This document shows positions 36,717 through 46,602 of a stretch of 64,000 nt of DNA, piece after piece (positions within the stretch are counted from its first letter, which is position 1; each line of letters opens with the position of its first letter). Below the pieces are notes generated by a model that made no database searches, was not told the DNA's origin, and saw nothing but the letters and a program-made list of their open reading frames with translations. The stretch covers positions 1 to 64,000 of the forward strand of contig CAMCBW010000006.1 in the NCBI GenBank assembly GCA_945873105.1. The letters run 5' to 3'. Source of the DNA: Tangfeifania diversioriginum (lineage in GTDB: Bacteria > Bacteroidota > Bacteroidia > Bacteroidales > Prolixibacteraceae). The position numbers were made by a program, and so were the translations under genes.

Positions 36717-37790
36717 TTATAATTTAGAAACTCTGCTTAACAAAAAATGGTCGGCCAGCACCAAAGCTGCCATCGCCTCAACGATTGGTACGGCCCTTGG
36801 CAAAACACAGGGGTCATGTCGACCCTGTACATTTACAATGGCCTCATTGCCATGAACATCTACCGTGTTCTGTTCTTTCAGCAAGGTGGCAATTGGTTTA
36901 AAGGCGACCTTCCAGTAGATATCCGCTCCATTCGAAATACCGCCCTGCACCCCTCCCGAATGGTTGGTGACTGTTTTAATTCCCTTTTCCGACGGCACAA
37001 AAATATCATTGTGTTGCGAACCCGACAGTTTGGTCCCTTCAAATCCTGAGCCATATTCAAATCCCTTGACGGCATTGATTCCCAGCATGGCAAATCCCAG
37101 ATCGGCATGCAACTTGTTGAAGACCGGCTCTCCCCATCCGGCAGGAACACCCGTGGCTACACCGGTAATGATGCCACCCACTGTATCATGGTTCCGGCCC
37201 GCCTCCTCAATCCGCTCAATCATCCGGGCAGCCGTTTCCGGATCCGGACACCTGACAATGTTGGATTCAGTAAGGGTTAAGTCCAGTTCCTGGTAAGTTT
37301 TGCTCAACGCTACCTCCCCCACCCGAGAGACGAAAGCCGCTATCTTGATGCCTGATTGCGCCAACAGCTGTTTGGCCAGTGAACCTGCAACCACCCTTGC
37401 CACCGTCTCACGGGCAGAAGACCTTCCTCCGCCGCGGTAATCCCTGAAACCATATTTCTGGTCGTAGGTAAAATCGGCATGCGACGGTCGGTAAAGTTCT
37501 TTGATATTGGAATAATCCCCCGAATGCTGGTCCTTGTTCCTTACCAGGAAACCTATGGGCGTGCCTGTCGTAAAGCCGTTAAAAATCCCGGAAAGGAACT
37601 CGACCTGGTCGGACTCCTGGCGGGAGGTGGTGATGTGCGATTGCCCGGGCTTTCTTCGGTCAAGGTCCGCCTGGATGGCTGACACGTCCACCGATAGTCC
37701 GGCAGGACAGCCGTCGATGACACCACCAATGGCAGCACCATGCGACTCTCCGTAAGAGGTAAGTCTGAATATTTGTCCAAAACTGTTCAA
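36717..37790 (-). CDS. aroC: Chorismate synthase
   Basis: 357 residues; converts EPSP to chorismate with reduced FMN, the last step of the common aromatic pathway. [21 protein letters not shown] at the N-terminus (shown in part), [16 protein letters not shown] and GIEYG-like [37 protein letters not shown] are the family signatures. Length is standard. A small winged-helix gene follows directly. An intrinsic terminator separates aroC from the slyD-like gene upstream. Confidence 0.97.
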   Translation of the reverse strand: MNSFGQIFRLTSYGESHGAAIGGVIDGCPAGLSVDVSAIQADLDRRKPGQSHITTSRQESDQVEFLSGIFNGFTTGTPIGFLVRNKDQHSGDYSNIKELYRPSHADFTYDQKYGFRDYRGGGRSSARETVARVVAGSLAKQLLAQSGIKIAAFVSRVGEVALSKTYQELDLTLTESNIVRCPDPETAARMIERIEEAGRNHDTVGGIITGVATGVPAGWGEPVFNKLHADLGFAMLGINAVKGFEYGSGFEGTKLSGSQHNDIFVPSEKGIKTVTNHSGGVQGGISNGADIYWKVAFKPIATLLKEQNTVDVHGNEAIVNVQGRHDPCVLPRAVPIVEAMAALVLADHFLLSRVSKL

Positions 37791-37887
37791 TGGGATGGTA
37801 TTTGTTAAATCTGGCTAAAATTATTCAACTTTTCCATTATTCCTTGTTAGATACCGAATGAATGTGAAGGTTTAATGAAAAAAAATA

Positions 37888-37917
37888 AAAAACCCGGATA
37901 AAATTACCCGGGTTTTT
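37888..37917 (-). terminator. Intrinsic terminator of the slyD-like gene
   Basis: A perfect 10-bp stem (AAAAACCCGG / CCGGGTTTTT) with a 10-nt loop. On the minus strand the stem runs into a long T tract, 20 bp after the stop codon of the FKBP gene. Confidence 0.9.
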
Positions 37918-37936
37918 CAATGTTTTTCAATGCAGC

Positions 37937-38557
37937 TTAGTTGCAACCGCAACCACTGCCACATCCACCTGATTTGGTATCATCGTCGCCACAGCTGCCA
38001 TCGCCGCAGCCACCGTCGCCACAACCACCGCCACTGCTGCTTCCGCAACCGCAGCCACTTCCGCAACCGCCGGTATTGTAGGCAGCAGCCAGTTCATCTT
38101 CCGTAGCCTCACGCACTTCAAGAATTTCACCGGTAAAATGAAGATCTTCACCTGCCAGCGGGTGGTTGAAGTCCATGGTCACTATCTCGCCTTCGACGGA
38201 TACAACTACGCCGTCCATACGCTGACCATGGGCCGACATCATCGGTACACTGTTTCCGGGAGTCAGCAGGGTATCATCGACCTTGCCGTCAACCTTGAAA
38301 ATGTCCAAAGGCAACTCAACGACCGCCTCTTCGTTGATTTCGCCATATCCGCTTGCGGCGGGAATGGCAATTTCAAACTTTTCGCCGGATTTCTTGCCGG
38401 TCAGTTGTGCTTCAAAGGCAGGAATCATCAATCCGGCACCGTGCAGAAACACCAGCGGATTTTCGGATGTTGCCGACTCAAATATCTCACCTTCTTTACC
38501 ATCCAACCTCAAATCGTAGGTCAGGGTAACCATACTATCTTTTGAAACTGTTATCAT
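37937..38557 (-). CDS. SlyD-like FKBP peptidyl-prolyl isomerase with cysteine-rich tail
   Basis: 206 residues. The FKBP domain (MVTLTYDLRLDGKEGEIFE, LVFLHGAGLMIPAFEAQLTG) carries the inserted chaperone flap (PAASGYGEINEEAVVELPLD) of SlyD proteins, and FNHPLAGEDLHFTGEI closes it. From about residue 163 the chain is almost pure Gly, Cys, Ser and Asp with nine cysteines, many as CGC or CGD, ending CGSGCGCN. In E. coli SlyD a His/Cys-rich tail binds nickel and supports hydrogenase maturation. Here histidine is absent from the tail, so soft metals are more likely ligands. Single-gene unit with its own terminator. Confidence 0.93.
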   Translation of the reverse strand: MITVSKDSMVTLTYDLRLDGKEGEIFESATSENPLVFLHGAGLMIPAFEAQLTGKKSGEKFEIAIPAASGYGEINEEAVVELPLDIFKVDGKVDDTLLTPGNSVPMMSAHGQRMDGVVVSVEGEIVTMDFNHPLAGEDLHFTGEILEVREATEDELAAAYNTGGCGSGCGCGSSSGGGCGDGGCGDGSCGDDDTKSGGCGSGCGCN

Positions 38558-38747
38558 TACAATGTTTTTTTAAATTTTTAAGGTGCAAAGAAACAGTATA
38601 TTTCTTTAGCAGCATAATTTGATACGTTATTTTATTGAAAAAGTTAAGACCTCTTTGATCTTACATGTTAAAATCAATCGAAGCACGCTCATTATTTTGG
38701 TTAACCATAACTAAAAATTGTCCTAGAGAGATGATTCAGATAAAAAA

Positions 38748-38779
38748 ATTGTTTCAAAGTAAATAATTATTTACTTTTG
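38748..38779 (+). promoter_or_regulatory. hicAB promoter overlapped by a 22-bp perfect palindrome
   Basis: ATTG at 38748-38751, a 20-nt spacer and TACTTTTG at 38772-38779 fit the Bacteroidota -33/-7 promoter. Positions 38756-38777 form a perfect 22-bp palindrome (half-site AAAGTAAATAA) covering the spacer and most of the -7 element. It is the likely HicB operator for autorepression. Confidence 0.7.
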
Positions 38780-38797
38780 CTTGTAAATCGATTGGAG

Positions 38798-38983
38798 ATG
38801 AAATGTTCCGAGTTGTATCGAATTCTAATGAAAGATGGTTGGTATCCGGTAACTCAATCTGGCTCTCATGTTAAAATGAAGCATAATTCAAAATCAGGAA
38901 CAATTATTTTCCCGAATCATGGAAGCCAGGAACTTGGTAAAGGAATTGAATTGAAAATCCGAAAAGATGCCGGGTTAAAATGA
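38798..38983 (+). CDS. hicA: HicA-type mRNA interferase toxin
   Basis: 61 residues from the ATG at 38798. MKCSELYRILMKDGWYPVTQ, SGSHVKMKHNSKSG and IIFPNHGSQELGKG make the compact double-stranded-RNA-binding-like fold. His24 in SGSHVKMKH is the catalytic histidine. An in-frame TTG at 38777 is inside the operator and unlikely to be used. The antitoxin gene starts 13 bp after the stop. Toxin-first order is normal for hicAB. Confidence 0.93.
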   Translation: MKCSELYRILMKDGWYPVTQSGSHVKMKHNSKSGTIIFPNHGSQELGKGIELKIRKDAGLK

Positions 38984-38996
38984 AAAAAAGCGTGTC

Positions 38997-39392
38997 ATGA
39001 AAACTATACAAAAAAAAATCAAAATGATTGTTGAAAAGACAGATACAGGCTTTTCTGCCTACGCTGTCGATTATCCAATTTATACAACGGGTAAGTCTAT
39101 TCCAGATTTGATCAGCAATGCTTATGAAGCATCAAATCTTTTTTATGCTGATGAACTAGTAACAATTGCACCCAATACTATAAAATTTGAGCTTGACTTT
39201 CAACAATTTTTTCAATATTATAAAGTCATTAATGCTAAATTTCTGGCAGACAAAATTGGAATGAACGCATCATTGTTATCTCAATATGTCACAGGGCACA
39301 AAAAGCCGTCTGGGGCACAAACTGAAAAAATCCTATCAGGCATTCATCAAATTGGGCAAGAACTTTCAGAAATTAGCTTGATTTACAAATAA
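38997..39392 (+). CDS. hicB: HicB-type antitoxin with C-terminal helix-turn-helix
   Basis: 131 residues. The N-terminal part (MIVEKTDTGFSAYAVDYPIY, TTGKSIPDLISNAYEAS) is the partial RNase-H fold that binds the toxin. Residues about 75-120 (KFLADKIGMNASLLSQYVTG HKKPSGAQ in order) form an XRE-like helix-turn-helix that should bind the upstream palindrome. It converges on the DUF4465 gene, with stops 20 bp apart. The pair is more A/T-rich than ligA or dapA nearby, which fits lateral gain. Confidence 0.92.
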   Translation: MKTIQKKIKMIVEKTDTGFSAYAVDYPIYTTGKSIPDLISNAYEASNLFYADELVTIAPNTIKFELDFQQFFQYYKVINAKFLADKIGMNASLLSQYVTGHKKPSGAQTEKILSGIHQIGQELSEISLIYK

Positions 39393-39411
39393 ATTAGCCT
39401 GTAAAATACTT

Positions 39412-40161
39412 TTACAAAGCTACTATCGCCTCCACATATTTGATATTGTCCACACAGACATAGGTCGGTGTATTGATCCCGTAAGCACCCGTATCCGATG
39501 AGGAAAAGGCAAAGGTGATCTTGTTCACCTTCCCGAGGGAACTCAAATCAACCGTGGTCCACTTGGTTACAATGTAATCCTTTGCTGTTTCGCTTGACCT
39601 GAAATCAGCCAAATAGACCTCCTTGCTGCCAACCTTGATGTTGTTGTGATCGTAACCATTGATGGTGACCTTGAACCAATCAGGGTCCGTACCTGTAGTT
39701 CCCCCAAATTTCTTGCAAAAGGCATTGCCGTTCTTCAAGGTTAGTCCGGCGTAGGTACTGTTGCACAGATCGATGGATTGGATCGAAAAATCAGCATTAT
39801 CAACGAATTGAGCAAAAATATCTCCGCCAAAAGATGGATAAAAAACGGCAAAATTATTTGTTTTGTTTGCTGGATCGATGACACTAAACTCATTCTCAAA
39901 ACCTGCCGTTGTGAAATCGTTCTTTTCAGCGTAGGAAAATCCGCTCCACGATTTCCATGCCGAATTGTACTCGTTGTAAAATTTCATGTTGGTAGCGGTA
40001 AAGGAGCCTTTCGCATCCGAACCATTCCAGTAACCTGCCGCCGGGACAACCAAAGATTCAAAATCAACAGTCTGGTAATCGATCTCCTCTTTTTTGTGAC
40101 ACGAGGTTACTGCCAGCATTCCCAACAACGACACGAATACCAATGAAAATAAGCTTCTCAT
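39412..40161 (-). CDS. DUF4465 lipoprotein under cobalamin riboswitch control
   Basis: 249 residues. MRSLFSLVFVSLLGMLAVTSC ends in a lipobox (TSCH), so the protein is lipid-anchored and may be surface-exposed. YWNGSDAKGSFTATNMKFYN, FAVFYPSFGGDIFAQF and YGINTPTYVCVDNIKYVE are DUF4465 features; the fold is a beta-sandwich. Its leader is a cobalamin riboswitch, which ties the gene to vitamin B12. I recall reports of surface B12-binding lipoproteins (BtuH) of Bacteroides linked to this domain, but I am not certain of the match. No btuB-type receptor or corrinoid gene adjoins it, so it looks like a lone member of the B12 regulon. Confidence 0.88.
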   Translation of the reverse strand: MRSLFSLVFVSLLGMLAVTSCHKKEEIDYQTVDFESLVVPAAGYWNGSDAKGSFTATNMKFYNEYNSAWKSWSGFSYAEKNDFTTAGFENEFSVIDPANKTNNFAVFYPSFGGDIFAQFVDNADFSIQSIDLCNSTYAGLTLKNGNAFCKKFGGTTGTDPDWFKVTINGYDHNNIKVGSKEVYLADFRSSETAKDYIVTKWTTVDLSSLGKVNKITFAFSSSDTGAYGINTPTYVCVDNIKYVEAIVAL

Positions 40162-40250
40162 AAAAGAATTAGTTTAAATAATTAAATATCAATACCTAGA
40201 AAAAATTTGCACAAAACTTCACGCTGTTCGTCCCGATAGCGGAAAATTGG

Positions 40251-40438
40251 TTGAAACTGGCAGGTCTTCTGGCTCGCCCGGTCTTCTGTGCCTTCCCATC
40301 CCGGCTTTTCGGGACAGTGACATTGTTTCAGATACCTTTTTGAGTGGGCTTACAGCTGCGGGTACAGCTCCGGAATTGCACCGGATTCCCTTTTTGATTC
40401 ACCCCCTCGGAAAAGAGGGGAATGAAACCATGTTTCAA
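40251..40438 (-). ncRNA. Cobalamin riboswitch
   Basis: Read on the minus strand, the sequence shows AGGGAATCCGGTGCAATTCC, then GGAGCTGTACCCGCAGCTGT, GTCACTG and the end GAAGGCACAGAAGACCGGGC. These are the conserved core words of adenosylcobalamin riboswitches in the right order. Outer arms TTTGAAAC and GTTTCAA (40431-40438 and 40251-40257) pair as the closing stem. It ends about 90 nt before the DUF4465 start on the same strand. Confidence 0.92.
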
Positions 40439-40482
40439 ATGCAAAACTACAACTTTAGTCCTAACCTCAAAGCGGAATTTGA

Positions 40483-42543
<2,061 letters not shown>

Positions 42544-42653
42544 AAGTTTTTACATAAAATGTGGTGTCCAAACTTACAGATTGAAAGCGTCGATAGGAAA
42601 ACCGAACATGAAAATAGAATAGATTGTAATTTCGAATACATAACTTTGCCAAA

Positions 42654-43199
42654 ATGCTGAGAAGATTATTCAACAAGTACATCAAGAGATGGCTTTTCAA
42701 GGCCTACCAAAAACAGTACAGGACGGTCAATATCATCAACCTGGCCGATGCGCAATCGGTAGGAATCCTTTGGAATCCATCCGACGATGAGAGCATAGAG
42801 ACTTACGAATCGCTTCGGAAAATTTTGAACGGGAAGGGAATCAAATCTTTTGGAATCGCCTACATCAGCACCAAAAGGGGAAAAGAGACCCTATCGACTG
42901 TCTCCAACTCCTGGCTGATGAACAGTGGCAATGTCAGCTTCTTCGGCAAGCCGAAGAGCGGTGAAGGGACCCACTTTATACTCCAGGAGTTTGACATCCT
43001 GATCGATTTGTCCCTGCAGAAGAGCATCGCCTTGCAATACATGCTGATACACTCGGCTGCCAAATTCAAAGTGGGCTGGAGGGCCGATGACCCGAATCTT
43101 TACGACCTGGAGATCGATGTGACCGCCAACCCGCAATGCCGGTTTTTGATGGAGCAGATCATCTTTTACCTTGACAAACTGAACGAGAACAACAAATAA
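42654..43199 (+). CDS. DUF6913 family protein
   Basis: 181 residues, mostly cytoplasmic-looking, with no signal peptide. A basic N-terminus (MLRRLFNKYIKRWLFKAYQK) precedes a domain with VGILWNPSDDESIETYESL, GEGTHFILQEFDILIDLS and VGWRADDPNLYDLEIDVTAN. I recognise it as the Bacteroidota-specific DUF6913 family, often next to dapA; function unknown. The start of dapA follows the stop by one base, so the two are surely co-transcribed. Confidence 0.8.
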   Translation: MLRRLFNKYIKRWLFKAYQKQYRTVNIINLADAQSVGILWNPSDDESIETYESLRKILNGKGIKSFGIAYISTKRGKETLSTVSNSWLMNSGNVSFFGKPKSGEGTHFILQEFDILIDLSLQKSIALQYMLIHSAAKFKVGWRADDPNLYDLEIDVTANPQCRFLMEQIIFYLDKLNENNK

Positions 43200-43200
43200 T

Positions 43201-44085
43201 ATGTCCAAAACATTCCATGGGGCCGGAGTCGCGCTGATCACCCCCTTTGACGCTGACCAGAAGATAGATTACAACAGCCTTGGCCGACTGGTCGACAACC
43301 AGCTGGAAAACCACATGGATTTCCTGGTGGCTTTGGGAACCACTGCCGAAACTTCTACCCTGTCGGGCGAAGAGAAACAGGCCGTAATTGATTTTGTGAT
43401 CGCCAGGGTAGCCGGACGGGTTCCCGTGATGGTAGGTGTAGGTGGGAATTGTACGGCAGAAGTGGTGGAACAACTTACAGTTCTCAATCTTCAAAAGGCG
43501 GAAGGAATCCTGTCGGTAGTTCCCTATTACAGTAAACCAACGCAAGAGGGTATCTACCAGCATTTCAAGGCCATTGCGGCTGCCACTCCCCTGCCGGTAA
43601 TGGTCTATAACGTACCCGGAAGGACAGGTACCAGCATGAGTGCCGAGACCACCCTCCGGCTGGCCCACGATTGTGCCAACATCATCGGCACCAAGGAGGC
43701 TTCAGGCAATTTTGCCGAGATCATCAAAATTCTGAAGGGGAAGCCCGATCATTTCAGCGTGATCACCGGAGACGACGGACTGGTAGTTCCCACCATCTCA
43801 CTGGGTGGCGAAGGGGTCATCTCAGTAGCCGCCAACCTGGCCCCACGCTTGATCTCTGCCATGACCCATTATGCCCTGAACGGAGATTACTCCAATGCAG
43901 CGGCCATTCAGCTTGAACTTCAACCAATCGTAGAGGATCTGTTTGCCGAAGGCAATCCACCGGGGGTAAAAGCCGCGATGCATTCGGCCGGCATGTGCGA
44001 AAACCAGCTCCGGTTGCCGATGGTGCCGGTGAGTGAGAAATTATACAATAGCCTTACAGAGAAGACGAAAAGACTTACCAAATAG
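43201..44085 (+). CDS. dapA: 4-hydroxy-tetrahydrodipicolinate synthase
   Basis: 294 residues; condenses pyruvate and aspartate semialdehyde at the entry to lysine and diaminopimelate synthesis. GAGVALITPFDADQKIDYNS, GTTAETSTLSGEEK, VYNVPGRTGTSMS (Tyr136 of the proton relay) and GTKEASG (Schiff-base Lys165) are all present. The stop overlaps the stop region of the convergent PIN-toxin gene by 11 bp. Confidence 0.97.
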   Translation: MSKTFHGAGVALITPFDADQKIDYNSLGRLVDNQLENHMDFLVALGTTAETSTLSGEEKQAVIDFVIARVAGRVPVMVGVGGNCTAEVVEQLTVLNLQKAEGILSVVPYYSKPTQEGIYQHFKAIAAATPLPVMVYNVPGRTGTSMSAETTLRLAHDCANIIGTKEASGNFAEIIKILKGKPDHFSVITGDDGLVVPTISLGGEGVISVAANLAPRLISAMTHYALNGDYSNAAAIQLELQPIVEDLFAEGNPPGVKAAMHSAGMCENQLRLPMVPVSEKLYNSLTEKTKRLTK

Positions 44086-44458
44086 TCTGAACGGAATATT
44101 TTCTAATATTTTCATCCCTTGTGACGATGGTTAGGTTTTCTTTTTGACTCTGTGCGATCAATAGTCGATCAAAAGGATCCCTGTGGATAAATTCCAGATT
44201 TGATACGATCAGTGCATGTTCTACTGAAATTGGGAGTATTTCAAAACCATTTGCATCTATCATCTCCACAAATTGCATGAACCCTTGGGGAAACCGAAAC
44301 TTGCCAAGACTGATCTTTATGCCAATCTCCCAAATTGATGCGATGCTAACTGTTTTTGTGTTATCGATGTCTTCGATGGCCAATCTAGCTTTGGGTGACA
44401 AACTACTATCTCCATTTAAAAACCAAATGATTGCGTGTGTGTCCAGCAGCAGATCCAT
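44075..44458 (-). CDS. vapC: PIN-domain ribonuclease toxin (VapC-like)
   Basis: 127 residues. The acidic residues of PIN nucleases are in place: Asp6 (LLLDTHAIIWF), Glu44 (SIWEIGIKIS), Asp94/Asp97 (HRDPFDRLLIAQ) and Asp115 (TRDENI). These proteins cut tRNA or rRNA when freed from their antitoxin. The antitoxin gene's stop touches this start. The 3' end overlaps dapA head-on, so expression of one could affect the other. Confidence 0.92.
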   Translation of the reverse strand: MDLLLDTHAIIWFLNGDSSLSPKARLAIEDIDNTKTVSIASIWEIGIKISLGKFRFPQGFMQFVEMIDANGFEILPISVEHALIVSNLEFIHRDPFDRLLIAQSQKENLTIVTRDENIRKYSVQTIW

Positions 44459-44661
44459 TACATGTATTCTTTGAAATCCTCAAGTGGCTCATCAAAATCC
44501 TTTGAAATACAAATTTCACCTTTTGCACACCCATAAACCGGTTTCTTTGCTTTTGCATCTTTTTTCTTCTTGCTAAGCAGAAAATCCACAAAGTCATTCA
44601 CCTCAGACTGGAGATCTGATGGCAATACACTAATTTTTGAATACAACTGTGCCTGTTCCAT
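44458..44661 (-). CDS. DUF2281-type antitoxin of the PIN toxin
   Basis: 67 residues. LYSKISVLPSDLQSEVNDFV DFLLSKKKK at the start (two helices) is the DUF2281 signature, followed by a basic linker and the acidic toxin-binding tail ISKDFDEPLEDFKEYM. It precedes the PIN gene with a one-base overlap, the usual antitoxin-first order. Confidence 0.87.
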   Translation of the reverse strand: MEQAQLYSKISVLPSDLQSEVNDFVDFLLSKKKKDAKAKKPVYGCAKGEICISKDFDEPLEDFKEYM

Positions 44662-44755
44662 ATACTCAATTTTAAACGAAGGTACAAATTTTTAGACAGG
44701 TTAGTGTCCTACTTATCAAAGGATGCGAGAGTTTTACTGTCTGAATCCTATTTCT

Positions 44756-45985
44756 TTAGTCCCGGATCTTTTCCATGGCATTTTGAATAGCATGCATGGT
44801 GTTTCTGGAAATACCAAACTCGCTGGCTATTGTCCCCCACTGGCTGATGGCCTCCTGAACCTCTTCAATAATTGCACCTGCATTTTTTACCCCGAAGTTT
44901 GTGGCCAGCTTCATCAGCTCTTTTCGTCCAGGGTTTTTACTCTCTCCGGCTATTGCGGTGCTGTGAAATCCATAACCTGTATAGGAAAAAGTGAGGTCGT
45001 AGGCCGGTGCAAAACGCCATTCCCCTTTGGCATTCATTAAAAAGGAGAAATTCTTGCTGTGGTCGTCCCTGTTGTGTGAATAGAGATTGAATGCAGCCAG
45101 CCTGAATACTTTTTCATAGGCTTTCACATGCTTTTCAAGTCGGAAGGCACAATCCATCAGATGCCCATAATCCATGGTACTCATTCTGAAATTGTCGTGC
45201 ATCAGGCCGGATGCAGTGTGGGTATGGAGACGTTTAGTTGCTATTCTGTCAAATCGCTTTGTTCCAAAATAAGCCCGCCCCGATTTTCCTTCAAAAAGGC
45301 GGCAACCACTCATTTCAATACCCGCCAGCAGAGCCATTTTGTGGTAGGCATATTCGACAATGGCTATCTCCTTGTTATCGGACGATGAAGGAAATTTAAT
45401 AATCAACTCCTCGTATCCCGCAGGAAGATCTTTCAAATTGCTTATCAGATGGTTGGTCAGTGGATTGTAAGCGGCAAAGATCTTTGGTCTTGCTCCTCCG
45501 GAAGAGCCACCGAGTACAAAAAGTTCTTCAATCATCTCAGAACTAGCGCCCTGAAGCAGAAGATCCATTTCTGCGGCAAGAAGATCCAGTTCCGGGACAG
45601 TATCGGATTCATTACCTGATAGGATTTCCGGTTTGTAAATGAGGGCTCCCAGGCCCCTAGCTCCAACATAAGCCAGCCGATCCAAAGGTGTTATCCCCAC
45701 GATGTCAATTCCTTTGGAAGTTAAGGACCGATCCAGCAACAACCTCCCCCAGCCGTCGGGTAATGAATCATTGAATACCCCGAACAATCCTTCAAATGGC
45801 AGCTTATCTGCTGATACTACAACCTCTGAAAAAGGGAGTTTTAAAGGAGAAAGGTTAAATCCGTTTCTAAGAAAATCGGAATGGTACCTGAAATATATTT
45901 TTTGGTTGGAGAGCACCAATTCACCAACTTCAAAGTTGTTTCCTTCGAGCAGCAGCGATACGAATATTTTTGAAATACCTGCCAT
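44756..45985 (-). CDS. hipA: HipA-type serine/threonine kinase toxin
   Basis: 409 residues. The N-subdomain (FEGLFGVFNDSLPDGWGRLL) and the glycine-rich GGSSGGARPKIF (residues 159-170) lead into the kinase domain. Its catalytic segment is NRDDHSKNFSFL (305-316), with the metal-binding Asp in APAYDLTFS (about 330). E. coli HipA phosphorylates glutamyl-tRNA synthetase and induces persistence. The target here is not known. All kinase residues look intact. It starts three bases after the hipB stop. Confidence 0.93.
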   Translation of the reverse strand: MAGISKIFVSLLLEGNNFEVGELVLSNQKIYFRYHSDFLRNGFNLSPLKLPFSEVVVSADKLPFEGLFGVFNDSLPDGWGRLLLDRSLTSKGIDIVGITPLDRLAYVGARGLGALIYKPEILSGNESDTVPELDLLAAEMDLLLQGASSEMIEELFVLGGSSGGARPKIFAAYNPLTNHLISNLKDLPAGYEELIIKFPSSSDNKEIAIVEYAYHKMALLAGIEMSGCRLFEGKSGRAYFGTKRFDRIATKRLHTHTASGLMHDNFRMSTMDYGHLMDCAFRLEKHVKAYEKVFRLAAFNLYSHNRDDHSKNFSFLMNAKGEWRFAPAYDLTFSYTGYGFHSTAIAGESKNPGRKELMKLATNFGVKNAGAIIEEVQEAISQWGTIASEFGISRNTMHAIQNAMEKIRD

Positions 45986-45988
45986 TGC

Positions 45989-46261
45989 CTATTTTGTAAA
46001 TAGTTTCATGATATCATCGAGGTTCTCCTTTGGAAGCAGGAGATTGTCAAATTCATTCAACCGTCCCAAAAGGTGCATTAGCTTCAACAAAGAATCCAGC
46101 GAGATTTTACCAGAGTTCTCAAAACGTTTCAGACTTCCCAGGGAAACGCCCGAACGATCGGCCATCTCCTCCTGCGACATTTTTAGCTCTTTACGCAAGG
46201 TGCGGTGTTTTTCAGCAAGGGCTTTGCTTACTTCCAGCGGAGTTGATTCTAAGGAATACAT
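45989..46261 (-). CDS. hipB: HipB-like XRE antitoxin
   Basis: 90 residues with one XRE helix-turn-helix (KHRTLRKELKMSQEEMADRS GVSLGSLKRFENSG in order) and a short helical tail. It should bind HipA and the A/T-rich direct repeats just upstream of its own start. First gene of the hipBA pair. Confidence 0.88.
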   Translation of the reverse strand: MYSLESTPLEVSKALAEKHRTLRKELKMSQEEMADRSGVSLGSLKRFENSGKISLDSLLKLMHLLGRLNEFDNLLLPKENLDDIMKLFTK

Positions 46262-46280
46262 TGAATTCGGTTAAAATATT

Positions 46281-46320
46281 ATCCAAATATAGTCAATATA
46301 ATCAAATATAGCTAATATAT
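46281..46320 (-). promoter_or_regulatory. hipBA promoter region with 19-bp direct repeat
   Basis: CCAAATATAGTCAATATA (46283-46300) and TCAAATATAGCTAATATA (46302-46319) are direct repeats at 19-bp spacing. On the minus strand each contains TATATTTG, a perfect TAnnTTTG -7 element. It is the likely HipB operator and promoter; which copy is used is unclear. Confidence 0.55.
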
Positions 46321-46359
46321 TATATACTCAACATGACAATCTCTGATTTAAAGTAAAGC

Positions 46360-46600
46360 AATGGCCTCTTTAACCCAAAATTTAGGCCCTTCAAGTGATA
46401 CATTGGTCCCTTCAAGTGCTAAATTGGACATTTGAAGTCATGCAAAAGCCCCCGAGGTCGTGCAAAAAGCATTTGAATTCCTGCAAAATCCCCTCGCGGT
46501 TCTGCAAAATAGGCTCAACCTGACACAAAGTCAGTTTTAGGACCTGCAAAAGGCCTTTTGGGTGAAACAAAGAAGGTTTGAGGTCAAACAAAAAGCCACC
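46360..46600. repeat. Degenerate tandem array with exact 21-bp period
   Basis: About eleven units, ten of 21 bp and one of 20. From 46444 on, unit starts AAAA(A/G) and ends CCTGC, GTGC or AAAC recur in register (boundaries near 46444, 46464, 46485, 46506, 46527, 46548, 46569, 46590). The first units end in TTCAAGTG-ta-(C/A). Stops occur in every frame, so it is not coding. Confidence 0.75.
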
Positions 46601-46602
46601 AA

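Noticed and set aside
42641-42648. TAACTTTG as promoter of the DUF6913-dapA unit
   Set aside because: The start site would fall on the ATG itself and no -33 element lies at the right distance, so it is probably chance.
46360-46600. CRISPR array
   Set aside because: Period is 21 bp with no conserved repeat and no spacers of normal length, and no cas genes are present.
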